From VAZQ01 sp963702695 (GTDB lineage Bacteria > Pseudomonadota > Alphaproteobacteria > Rhizobiales > Xanthobacteraceae), in the NCBI GenBank assembly GCA_963702695.1, contig CAVPDS010000018.1, positions 1 to 64,000 of the forward strand: 64,000 bases of DNA. Direction: 5' to 3'. Under the pieces are notes generated by a model that was given only the letters and a program-made list of their open reading frames with translations, had not been told where the DNA came from and made no database searches. The position numbers and the translations under genes were made by a program. Below are positions 26,649 through 34,742 of the stretch, piece after piece. Position 1 is the first letter of the stretch. Each line of letters starts with the position of its first letter.

Positions 26649-27602
26649 CCGGAGGCCTTGCCGAGCATCAGACGTTTGTTTGTGACGGACTTCTCGGATT
26701 CGGTTGTGCTCGTCCTGCATCGGTCGCGATGCAGGACGAGCGTCGAGTGTTGAGGCCGCGGGTACGCGCGTCGACCGATCTCCAGCAAGCGGCGCCCGCT
26801 GTTCTACGTCACGACTGACGCGCGGCAAACCCCATCCGCAGGCGCTCGTTTTCGCTGCACCGACGCAAATCCAGATGTGCAGCCAAGCGATCAAAACACT
26901 TTCCCTGTCGCCGACGCAACTCTCAGCCGCTCGCGAGGTGCTGCGCCGCTATGGCAACATGTCATCGTTTGCTCACCTTGCCATGCGGCCCAATGCGGTG
27001 GCGATCGGCCTCCCTTTGCTGAAAGGATTACCTTTGCTGAAAGGATTTCCGGGATTCTCACTCCTGGCGCTCACATGAGCGGCAGGATGCACATTGTCCC
27101 CTCCTGACGAAACGCCTGGGCGCCGCCGTAAATACGGGATTTGCCTTTCCGAAATTTCATTATTCGCGTAATGAATTCGAGACTAACCTGATGCAGGCGG
27201 TAGCCTTTGCCTGGGCGAACCTTCCGGTGCCGAATGGACACGGGGGCGCTGGCTCCGACCTAAGCCATTGAAAAACAGATCGAATACTTGCGTTTCAACG
27301 ACGTCAAGGGTTCGATTTGAACCGAAGGCAGCCGTCACCAATAATGCCATTTTCAATCAATACCTTAGAGTGCGTTGGGTGAATTGGGAGGGGCAGCGCT
27401 TCATCACCGTATTATCAGTTCACAGAACAGCAACGGGAATTGGCGATGATGCCGTCACCTTGCGTCAAAGCCTGGAGACTTGTGCCGTCTGTTAACATCG
27501 CGGGGTCGCAGTGGATGATGTGTGATTTGACAGGTTCAGCGCGGACTCTTCATGAACTCCGCAGAGCGCCGCAGGCGGACGCGACCGCGATGAAGGCGTG
27601 CT
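26649..27602. other. Long intergenic region before the type I secretion genes
   Basis: I see no convincing gene in these 950 bases. Two tandem copies of CCTTTGCTGAAAGGATTA lie at 27013-27048, each with its own small palindrome (CCTTT/AAAGG). A perfect inverted repeat, TTCATTA-6-TAATGAA, lies at 27156-27175 in a lower-GC stretch. The region 27140-27480 is lower in GC than its surroundings and may be a relic of foreign DNA or a promoter region. Confidence 0.5.
27013..27048. repeat. Two tandem 18-bp repeats
   Basis: CCTTTGCTGAAAGGATTA is followed directly by CCTTTGCTGAAAGGATTT. Each unit contains the inverted repeat CCTTT-GCTG-AAAGG. Function unknown; it may be a protein-binding site or a simple duplication. 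Confidence 0.7.
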
Positions 27603-29345
27603 GTGGGACCGATGCGTAGTGAACTAGCGAAGGCTTTGAGCGCGTGTCGTGCTGCGATCATTGGGCTTGCGATTGCGAGCGCGATGATCAATGTGCTGTA
27701 TCTGACCGGCTCGTTCTACATGCTGGAGGTTTACGACCGGGTGCTGCCGAGCCGCAGCGTTCCGACGCTGGTGGGTCTGTCGGTGCTGGCGCTGGGGCTG
27801 TATGGCTTTCAGGGGGTTCTCGACCTGTTGCGCAGCCGGGTGCTGGTGCGCATCGGCCGCTCGCTCGACGAGAGCCTGAGCGCGCGGGTCTATCAGACGA
27901 TCGCGCGGCTGGCGCTGGCGACCCGCAGCGCCGGCGACGGGCTGCTGCCGCTGCGCGACCTCGACCAGGTTCGCTCGTTCCTGTCCGGCAGCGGGCCGCT
28001 GGCTTTGCTCGACCTGCCGTGGATGCCGTTCTACCTCGGCATCTGCTACGTCTTTCACGTCTGGATCGGGGTGGCGGCGACCGTCGGCGCCGTGGTGCTG
28101 ATCGCGATCACGCTGTTGACCGAGATCTACACCCGCGAGCCGACCCGCACCGCGGTCGGCCTGGCGGCGCGGCGCAATGCGCTGGCCGAGGCCTCGCGGC
28201 GCAACGCCGAAGCGCTGCAGGCGATGGGGATGGGGCCGCAGCTCTCCGGCATCTGGGGCGAGGTCAACGGCAAGTACCAGGACAGCCAGCAGCGCGCCAG
28301 CGACGTCGCCGGCGGCTTCGCGGCGACCTCGAAGGTCTGCCGCATGGCGCTGCAATCGGCGGTGCTCGGGGTCGGCGGCTATCTGGTGATCTACCAGGAG
28401 GCCACCGCCGGCATCATCATCGCCGGCTCGATCCTGTCGGCGCGCGCGCTGGCGCCGGTCGATCTGGCGATCGCCAACTGGCGCGGCTTTGTCGCGTTCC
28501 GGCAGAGCTGGCGGCGGCTGCGCGAACTGCTGGCCAAGATCCCGCAGGAACGGGACCAGATGGCGCTGCCGAAGCCGATGACGAGCTACGTGGTGGACGC
28601 GGTCAGCGTGGTGCCGCCCGGCGACAAGCGGCTGGTGGTGCAGGATATCGCCTTCAGGCTGGAGAAGGGCAACGGGCTCGGCATCATCGGGCCGAGCGCG
28701 TCGGGCAAATCGTGTCTCGCGCGGGCGCTGGTGGGGGTGTGGCCGCCGGCGCGCGGCACCATCCGGCTCGACGGCGCGACCCTGGACCAGTGGCCGCCGG
28801 CGCTGCTGGGACGCAACGTCGGCTACCTGCCGCAGGACGTGGAGCTGATGGCCGGCACGGTCGCCCAGAACATCGCGCGGCTCGCCCCGAAGCCGGACCC
28901 GGACAAGGTGATCGCGGCGGCCAAGGCGGCCGGCGTGCACGACCTGATCCTGAAGCTGCCGGACGGCTATGAATCGCAGATCGGCGAAAGCGGCGCGGTG
29001 CTCTCGGCCGGCCAGCGGCAGCGGATCGCGCTGGCGCGCGCGCTCTACGGCGACCCGTTCCTGGTGGTGCTCGACGAGCCCAATTCCAATCTCGATTCGG
29101 AGGGCGAGGAGGCGCTGACGCAGTCGATCCTCGGGGTGCGCGCCCGCGGCGGCATCGTCGTCATCATCGCGCATCGGCCGAGCGCGATCGCCGGCGTCGA
29201 CCTGCTGCTGGTGATGGCGCAGGGGCGCGCGCAGATGGTCGGACCGAAGGAAGAGGTGCTCGCCAAGCTGTTGCGGCGTCCGGCGGTCTCCCCGCCCGCG
29301 GAAGGATTGCGGGTGGTCTCCGAACCCATCGCAGGCAAGGGATGA
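27603..29345 (+). CDS. Type I secretion ABC transporter (PrtD/RsaD family)
   Basis: The gene encodes 580 residues. The membrane domain (1-300) opens with IIGLAIASAMINVLYLTGSF and has LEVYDRVLPSRSVPTL, hallmark of PrtD-type exporters, with no N-terminal peptidase-like domain. In the ATPase domain, Walker A is GPSASGKSC (363-371), signature LSAGQRQR (467-474), Walker B VVLDEPN (D491, E492) and H-loop IIAHRPS. It would export an RTX-type protein with the HlyD protein encoded next. GTG 27603 and ATG 27612 are both possible starts. No TolC gene or RTX substrate gene lies in the window. Confidence 0.9.
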   Translation: MGPMRSELAKALSACRAAIIGLAIASAMINVLYLTGSFYMLEVYDRVLPSRSVPTLVGLSVLALGLYGFQGVLDLLRSRVLVRIGRSLDESLSARVYQTIARLALATRSAGDGLLPLRDLDQVRSFLSGSGPLALLDLPWMPFYLGICYVFHVWIGVAATVGAVVLIAITLLTEIYTREPTRTAVGLAARRNALAEASRRNAEALQAMGMGPQLSGIWGEVNGKYQDSQQRASDVAGGFAATSKVCRMALQSAVLGVGGYLVIYQEATAGIIIAGSILSARALAPVDLAIANWRGFVAFRQSWRRLRELLAKIPQERDQMALPKPMTSYVVDAVSVVPPGDKRLVVQDIAFRLEKGNGLGIIGPSASGKSCLARALVGVWPPARGTIRLDGATLDQWPPALLGRNVGYLPQDVELMAGTVAQNIARLAPKPDPDKVIAAAKAAGVHDLILKLPDGYESQIGESGAVLSAGQRQRIALARALYGDPFLVVLDEPNSNLDSEGEEALTQSILGVRARGGIVVIIAHRPSAIAGVDLLLVMAQGRAQMVGPKEEVLAKLLRRPAVSPPAEGLRVVSEPIAGKG

Positions 29346-29352
29346 GTGAGCG

Positions 29353-30726
29353 ATGAGTGAGCGGATGAATGAGCGGATGCACGCGGCCGACGACGGCACC
29401 GTCGTCAGCATGAACCCCGCCGCTGCCGGCAGGTCGGCGCTGCGCCGCTCGCTGCGCCACCACCTGCTCGCCGTCGGCGTGATGGCGCTCGTGCTGGTGT
29501 TCGGGCTCGGCGGCTGGGCGGCGACCACGGAATTCTCCGGCGCGGTGATCGCGCAGGGGCAACTGGTGGTGGACTCCAACGTCAAGAAGGTCCAGCACCC
29601 GACCGGCGGCGTGGTCGGCGAGCTGCGGGTGCGCGACGGCGATCAGGTCCACGCCGGCGACGTGCTGCTGCGCCTCGACGACGTGCAGACCCGCGCCAAC
29701 CTCGGCATCGTGACCAAGCAGCTCGACGAATACACCGCCCGCCAGGCGCGCGAGGAAGCCGAGCGCGACGGCGCCGACACGATCGATTTCCCGGCGCAAC
29801 TGCTCGCGCGCAGGGCCGATCCCGACGTCGCCAAGGCGGTCAACGGCGAGCGCCGGCAGTTCGAGGTGCGGCGCGCGGCGCGCGAGGGCCAGCGCTCGCA
29901 GCTCAACGAGCGCATCACCCAGTTGCACGAGGAGATCACCGGCTACGACGCCCAGATCAAATCCAAGGCCGATCAGATCGAGTGGATCACCAAGGAGCTC
30001 GATGGCGTCAACGAGCTCTGGAACAAGAACCTGGTGCCCTATACGCGGGTGACCGCGCTCGAACGCGAGAAGGCGCGGCTCGACGGCGAGCGCGGCCAGA
30101 CGATCGCGACCATCGCGCAGGCCAAAGGCAAGATCACCGAGACCGAGCTGCAGATCCTGCAGATCGACCAGGACATGCGCAGCGAGGTCGGCAAGGACCT
30201 CGCCGACATCCGCGCCAAGACCGCCGAACTGGTCGAGCGCAAGGTGGCGGCGGAGGATCAGCTGCGCCGCGTCGACATCCGCGCCCCGCAGGACGGCATG
30301 GTGCACCAGCTCAACGTCCACACCGTCGGCGGCGTGATCGCGCAGGGCGAGCAGATCATGCTGATCGTGCCGGAATCCGACACGCTCGACGTCGAGGCCA
30401 AGATCCCGCCGCAGGACATCGATCAGCTGCGCATCGGCCAGCTCGCCGTGCTGCGGTTCTCCGCCTTCAACCAGCGCACCACGCCCGAACTCAACGGCGA
30501 AGTCAAAGTCATCGCCGCCGACGTGACCGAAGACCAGAAGACCGGAAACCGCTACTACACAATCCGCATCTCCGTCCCGCCCGCCGAAGTCGCCCGCCTC
30601 GACGGCCTGCGCCTCGTCCCCGGCATGCCGGTCGAGGCCTTCATCCAGACCAGCCCCCGAACCGTCCTCTCCTACCTCATCCGCCCACTCCACGACCAAT
30701 TCGCCAGAGCCTTCCGCGAAAAATAA
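29353..30726 (+). CDS. Type I secretion membrane fusion protein (HlyD/PrtE family)
   Basis: The gene encodes 457 residues, starting 7 bp after the ABC gene in a run of near-repeats (ATGAGTGAGCG twice, then ATGAATGAGCGGATGC), so several starts compete. One N-terminal membrane helix (LLAVGVMALVLVFGLGGWAA) precedes a lipoyl half (GQLVVDSNVKKVQHPTGGVV), a long coiled-coil hairpin (about 130-290), the second lipoyl half (RAPQDGMVHQLNVHTVGGVI) and a beta-barrel with the usual NQRTTPELNGEVKVIAAD region. It bridges the ABC transporter to an outer-membrane TolC channel encoded elsewhere. Operonic with 27603-29345. Confidence 0.92.
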   Translation: MSERMNERMHAADDGTVVSMNPAAAGRSALRRSLRHHLLAVGVMALVLVFGLGGWAATTEFSGAVIAQGQLVVDSNVKKVQHPTGGVVGELRVRDGDQVHAGDVLLRLDDVQTRANLGIVTKQLDEYTARQAREEAERDGADTIDFPAQLLARRADPDVAKAVNGERRQFEVRRAAREGQRSQLNERITQLHEEITGYDAQIKSKADQIEWITKELDGVNELWNKNLVPYTRVTALEREKARLDGERGQTIATIAQAKGKITETELQILQIDQDMRSEVGKDLADIRAKTAELVERKVAAEDQLRRVDIRAPQDGMVHQLNVHTVGGVIAQGEQIMLIVPESDTLDVEAKIPPQDIDQLRIGQLAVLRFSAFNQRTTPELNGEVKVIAADVTEDQKTGNRYYTIRISVPPAEVARLDGLRLVPGMPVEAFIQTSPRTVLSYLIRPLHDQFARAFREK

Positions 30727-31221
30727 TGCCCGCGGCCTGAGCCACCTTCCGCCCTGGACCCGCCGGCGCCATTCCTAATCTTCGCCGCACTTGTCATTCG
30801 TCCGTTGCAGACAAGTTGGACAAGGCCGCTCCCGACCCTCTGCCGCATGCAAGCGACTGCCCGCCGTCAATCGGCGCGGATTCGTCCGCCACGGCACCGG
30901 CCCGGCCCGGCGCAGGTCACGTCACAATTACCAATATGGGTTGATCGAGGCGCCCGCATCCGCCAATCGCACCATCAATCCCAATGCCGCCAGTCTCACC
31001 AACATCAGTTCGTAAATTGGCCCGAACAACGTGCTGACGATTACCGGCCGATCGAGCGACCCGGCTGGTCGGTCGAACCGTGACGTTCAGTTACCGAACC
31101 CGATCATACCGCTGCGCGTCAGGGTGATATTCTTGGCGACGCCGCCTTTACGACCATTTGCCGTTACATCTATAACATATTCAAGCTGCGCCTCAGCGGC
31201 TTACAGCAGGGAGGACTGCTC
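30727..31221. other. Intergenic region upstream of the HbpS-like pair
   Basis: No gene is supported. The region is flanked by the end of the type I secretion operon and a clear ribosome site (GGGAGGA at 31208-31214) for the first HbpS-like gene. The region 31130-31190 is lower in GC and probably contains the promoter of the pair, but no box is certain. Confidence 0.45.
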
Positions 31222-31725
31222 ATGTCAAAAACCACATTCCGTGTTGCCGGACTTTCGCTCGCCGCGTTGCTTGCCGGCGTCTTCGCCACCTCAGCGAATG
31301 CGCAAATCCTCAACCACAAGGATTTGTCACTCGCCATGGCGACGACCATGGCGCTGACCGCGATCGAAACCTGCAAGGAACGAGGCTACAGCGTTTCCGC
31401 GCACGTGCTCGGACGCAACGGCGAAGTCATCGTCGGCCTGCGCAACGAGAATGCCGGGCTTGCCACCTTTGAAAACTCGATGAAGAAGGCCTACACCGCC
31501 CGCACCTTCCGCATGCCGTCCGGAAAGTTTGCGGAAAACGTCAAGGGCAACCCGAACGCCGGCGGGCTGTTCCTCACCAACATCACGCCCGCGCAGGGTG
31601 CGCTGCCGATCATGATCGGCGACGAAGTGATCGGTGCGATCGGCATTTCCGGCGCGCCGGGCGGCGACAAGGACGAAGCCTGCGCCAAGGCCGGCATCGA
31701 CAAGGTGTCAGCGGACCTGAAGTGA
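31222..31725 (+). CDS. Exported HbpS/GlcG-family protein, copy 1
   Basis: The gene encodes 167 residues: a signal peptide (cleavage after ANA), and then the whole HbpS/GlcG domain (LNHKDLSLAMATTMALTAIE; VSAHVLGRNGEVIVGLRNEN; PIMIGDEVIGAIGISGAPGG; DEACAKAGIDKVSADL). Family members bind heme or act as small-molecule-binding partners of redox enzymes. A good ribosome site precedes the ATG. It is followed 82 bp later by a closely similar copy, so it is a tandem duplication. Confidence 0.88.
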   Translation: MSKTTFRVAGLSLAALLAGVFATSANAQILNHKDLSLAMATTMALTAIETCKERGYSVSAHVLGRNGEVIVGLRNENAGLATFENSMKKAYTARTFRMPSGKFAENVKGNPNAGGLFLTNITPAQGALPIMIGDEVIGAIGISGAPGGDKDEACAKAGIDKVSADLK

Positions 31726-31807
31726 TCGATCCCCGCAGCATATCCGGAAAAGCGACGAACTTCTCGCAAGCCGCGCACCGCGCGGTCTTCATCTGGGAGA
31801 GCTACTC

Positions 31808-32311
31808 ATGTCCAAGACTGCATATCCTTTGATCGGACTTTCGCTGGCGTCGGTGCTGACGCTGACGCTTGCCACCGCGGCGGACGCCCAACTGGTCACG
31901 CACAAAGACCTTTCGCTGGCCATGGCGGTTACCATGGCTCAAACTGCGATCCAGACCTGCAATGCGCAGGGCTATCGAGTCTCCGCCCATGTCCTCGGAC
32001 GCAACGGCGAAATCATCGTCGCCATGCGCGGCGATAACACCGGCCCGCACACGCTGGAGAATTCGATGAAGAAGGCCTATACCGCCCGCGCCCAGCGCCG
32101 GTCTTCGGGCGAATTCGCCGCAAGCGTCAAGGGCAACTTCACCGCCGGCGCGCTTCATCTCAGCAACATCACCCCCGCGCAAGGCGCGCTCCCGATCAAG
32201 GTGGGCAACGACACCATCGGCGCCATCGGCGTCTCCGGGGCACCCGGTGGTGAGAAGGACGAAGCCTGCGCCAAGGCGGGCCTCGACAAAGTATCGGCCG
32301 ACCTGAAGTAG
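31808..32311 (+). CDS. Exported HbpS/GlcG-family protein, copy 2
   Basis: Same length (167 residues) and layout as the preceding gene: signal peptide MSKTAYPLIGLSLASVLTLT, then HKDLSLAMAVTMAQTAIQTC and AIGVSGAPGGEKDEACAKAG. The two proteins are the products of a tandem duplication and have diverged most in the middle (RAQRRSSGEFAASVKG against RTFRMPSGKFAENVKG). It is followed by a Rieske protein gene on the same strand; the three may form one transcription unit. Confidence 0.88.
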   Translation: MSKTAYPLIGLSLASVLTLTLATAADAQLVTHKDLSLAMAVTMAQTAIQTCNAQGYRVSAHVLGRNGEIIVAMRGDNTGPHTLENSMKKAYTARAQRRSSGEFAASVKGNFTAGALHLSNITPAQGALPIKVGNDTIGAIGVSGAPGGEKDEACAKAGLDKVSADLK

Positions 32312-32419
32312 GCAACGTGCCGACTTGCAAACCAACGGCGCCGCCGTCAGGCCGCGCCGTTTTCACTGCCGGGGACGCCGAATTTCCCCGGCAGCAAATA
32401 AGTCACTCCTGAGGTCGCG

Positions 32420-33061
32420 GTGTCCGAAATCCAAACCACGCGCCGCGATGTCTTGCGCGTCGCCGGCGCCGCGATGGGCGCGGTCGGCGTAATCGGCGCT
32501 GTCGGGGCATCGGCGTTCGTGGTGACGAGGCTGGACCAGACGGACCCCGACGCCGTGCGCCCGATTCAGGCCGACCTGATCGACGTCGATCTGTCGCCGC
32601 TGCGGCCCGGCCAGCAGATCACGATATTCTGGCGGACGTGGCCGGTCTTCGTCGTCCGCCGCACCCCGCAAGCGCTTGCGATGCTGCAGAACCCTGCCCT
32701 GCTCGCCCAATTGGCCGATCCCGAGTCCAAACAGCTCCAGCAACCATCGTACGCGAGCAACGCACGCCGCTCGGCCAATCCCGAATTTTCGGTGCTGGTG
32801 GGCATCTGCACGCACATGGGCTGCACGCCGCACTTCTATCCGGAGCCGAGCGTGAACGACCCGGAGCCCGATTGGCTCGGCGGCTATCTCTGCCCCTGCC
32901 ACGGTTCGAAATACGACCTGGCCGGCCGCGTTTATAAGGACGTCCCCGCGCCCTACAATCTGCCGGTGCCGCCGCATCGTTTCGTCAACGATCGCACGCT
33001 GCGGATTGGAGAGAATCCGCCCAACGTCAAGTTCGATTTCAGCTCGATCTTGCAGATATAG
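32420..33061 (+). CDS. Solitary Rieske iron-sulfur protein (ubiquinol-cytochrome c reductase type)
   Basis: The gene encodes 213 residues from GTG 32420 with TTRRDVLRVAGAAMGAVGVI, a Tat-like and membrane-anchoring N-terminus. The cluster-binding boxes CTHMGC and CPCHGS are intact, with the usual cysteines and histidines, and the tail has PPHRFVNDRTLRIGE. The domain is that of the bc1-complex Rieske subunit, but no cytochrome b or c1 gene follows, so this is an extra or orphan copy. It may hand electrons from periplasmic enzymes encoded nearby, or serve an alternative bc1 complex. It follows the HbpS-like pair at 108 bp. Confidence 0.88.
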   Translation: MSEIQTTRRDVLRVAGAAMGAVGVIGAVGASAFVVTRLDQTDPDAVRPIQADLIDVDLSPLRPGQQITIFWRTWPVFVVRRTPQALAMLQNPALLAQLADPESKQLQQPSYASNARRSANPEFSVLVGICTHMGCTPHFYPEPSVNDPEPDWLGGYLCPCHGSKYDLAGRVYKDVPAPYNLPVPPHRFVNDRTLRIGENPPNVKFDFSSILQI

Positions 33062-33138
33062 CGCGTTTCTCGTTCCGCTCGTCCCGCGAAAGCACGGCCC
33101 CAGAGCGCAAGATGCGTCGGCTTGGGCCGCTGCCCCTG

Positions 33139-33160
33139 CATTCCCGCTGATGCGGGAATG
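33139..33160. terminator. Hairpin in a short interspersed palindrome between convergent genes
   Basis: CATTCCCGCTGATGCGGGAATG forms a perfect stem of nine pairs with a four-base loop, between the Rieske gene and the convergently read HAD-like gene. There is no T-tract. The sequence belongs to the GGGAATG-type interspersed palindromes. It may slow transcription from both sides. Confidence 0.5.
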
Positions 33161-33177
33161 AGCGGAGGGAATGGCTT

Positions 33178-33870
33178 TCAACCTGGATCGAACAGTTCGA
33201 ATGGCTTGAGCGGCATGCGGCCGGAGCTGCGCAGGCCCGAGCGCTGTTCGATGAGTTGCAGCGCGTCTGCGAGTTCGGCGAGCGAGACAACGCCGCCGGC
33301 GGGGTTGCGCTCCGACAAGGCGCGGCCTTCATCATAGTCGTTGATCATCAGCAGGGCATTGACACCCTGCTGCTTGGTCATTTCGAGCCCTTCGGCAGTA
33401 TCGACCAGAAAGATGATCCGCTTTGGATCGAGCGAAGCTTGCTCGATTGCGCGGCGCAGCGGCCGCGCCCTCACGCCTTGTGCGTCTTCACGCGCGACCG
33501 ACCCTGCGAACAAATCAGCAAGAGAGAACCGCTCGATGAAGCGCGCAACAGCTCGGCGCGAGAGCGACGAAACCAGATATGCGCTCACGCCGGCGGCGCG
33601 CAGCTTCGCAAGGGAGGGGATCACATCCTCGTAGAGGTCCGCGCGCTCCACGGCGGCAAGCTCGAGCGCTTCCAGCCGCGCAAGATTTGGCGCGGCGATT
33701 GCGCCTCCTTGCTCGAGCAGGCTGAGCAGGCTCCAATAGGCTTGGCTTCCGGACCTCGCCGCCTCAGCGGTCGAAGCGAACAGCTCCTGCGCGGCGATGT
33801 TGAACTCTTCTGAAGGAAACTCCGCCAGACATCCGACCGGCTCGAACAGGACCGCCTGGATGGCTTCCAC
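33178..33870 (-). CDS. HAD-like protein with degenerate catalytic motif
   Basis: The gene encodes 230 residues with a HAD-hydrolase fold: motif II-like YLVSSLS, and motif IV region RIIFLVDTAEGLEMTKQQGV. Motif I, normally F-D-x-D-G-T, reads F9-E-P-V-G-C, so the aspartate nucleophile is Glu and the second aspartate is Val. Such a protein is unlikely to be a normal phosphatase. It is the last gene of the molybdenum hydroxylase operon, two bases after the membrane cytochrome gene, so a role in maturing or stabilising that enzyme is a reasonable guess. Substrate unknown. Confidence 0.7.
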   Translation of the reverse strand: MEAIQAVLFEPVGCLAEFPSEEFNIAAQELFASTAEAARSGSQAYWSLLSLLEQGGAIAAPNLARLEALELAAVERADLYEDVIPSLAKLRAAGVSAYLVSSLSRRAVARFIERFSLADLFAGSVAREDAQGVRARPLRRAIEQASLDPKRIIFLVDTAEGLEMTKQQGVNALLMINDYDEGRALSERNPAGGVVSLAELADALQLIEQRSGLRSSGRMPLKPFELFDPG

Positions 33871-33872
33871 GG

Positions 33873-34709
33873 TCAGGCCCTCGCCTCATATCCGGCAAAC
33901 ATCGTTCTGAGCATCCATTGATTGGCCGGAATGAGGCGCAGATAGATCTGGCCGGAGAACGCCGCCACGATGAATGCCGTGCCGACATCGTGGGCAAGGC
34001 GCGCCATATTCTCCAGCCCGTAGGCGTGCACGGGAAGGCGCGGCACGCTGAGCAGCGGCGCGGTTCCCAGGATGAAAAACCCGGTTGCGACATTGGACAG
34101 CAGCGCCAGCAGCAGGATCCAATTCAACACCCCGACGAAACGATGTCCCGACCGCAACGACAACAACTCGCCAACCCAGTGGAACGCGCCGGCAACGCCA
34201 TATTTGCGAGCGTCCGTCACCGTGAAGAAGACGATGCCGGCGAGCAGCGAAGCCAGCAGAATGAAACCGAAATAGGTGTGGTTCCAGACCCGTACGAAGG
34301 CGGTTTCGCGCGCCGGGCCGAAGGCCGCGTCGAACAGCGCCGGAGTCGCAATCGAGGCGCCCACCGCGTACACGCCCACGAGCCCGATGAGGAAAAACCA
34401 GGTGATGACGAACTTGGTCGGGCTGAAGACGAGGGCCGGTGCAGCGCCGGTTGCCACCTGCTTGGAGCCGATCATCAGGTAATGGACCACGTAGGCCGCA
34501 TAGTGCACCGCCAGGATGGCGAGGGCGACCAGATAGACCCGGTCCAACGTCGCCAGCGAGAAACGATAGGTGATCCGCTGATGAATGTAGGGATAGGACT
34601 CGGTTCCGACCGCCCAGGACGCCAGCACGAGCGCCAGCGCCAGCACAATGAGGAAGGCGCCGCTGAGAGCCGGGTAGCTCCTTCCTTCGACCGTCGCGTC
34701 AAGCTGCAC
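33873..34709 (-). CDS. Integral membrane cytochrome b-like protein
   Basis: The gene encodes 278 residues with about six hydrophobic helices (for example ALSGAFLIVLALALVLASWA, FVITWFFLIGLVGVYAVGAS, FGFILLASLLAGIVFFTVTD and WILLLALLSNVATGFFILGT). Histidines suited to heme binding lie in or beside helices (LAVHYAAYVVHYL, WNHTYFGF, LAHDVGTAF). It resembles di-heme b-type subunits of the b561/formate-dehydrogenase gamma class, although I cannot name the family firmly. Lying between the FAD subunit and the HAD-like gene, it probably anchors the periplasmic hydroxylase and passes electrons to quinone. Confidence 0.65.
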   Translation of the reverse strand: MQLDATVEGRSYPALSGAFLIVLALALVLASWAVGTESYPYIHQRITYRFSLATLDRVYLVALAILAVHYAAYVVHYLMIGSKQVATGAAPALVFSPTKFVITWFFLIGLVGVYAVGASIATPALFDAAFGPARETAFVRVWNHTYFGFILLASLLAGIVFFTVTDARKYGVAGAFHWVGELLSLRSGHRFVGVLNWILLLALLSNVATGFFILGTAPLLSVPRLPVHAYGLENMARLAHDVGTAFIVAAFSGQIYLRLIPANQWMLRTMFAGYEARA

Positions 34710-34742
34710 TCGATTCTCCCTGGGCTGGCCGCATCGTCGGCC

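Noticed and set aside
27268..27495. 75-codon frame in the gap before the exporter genes
   Set aside because: No ribosome site, no homology recognised, unusual codon use; not reported as a gene.
27624..29585. 653-codon minus-strand frame opposite the ABC exporter
   Set aside because: Antisense of a complete ABC transporter with all ATPase motifs. The antisense protein has no domain signature.
29164..30699. 511-codon minus-strand frame opposite the HlyD gene
   Set aside because: Shadow of the HlyD gene; no ribosome site and no recognisable domain.
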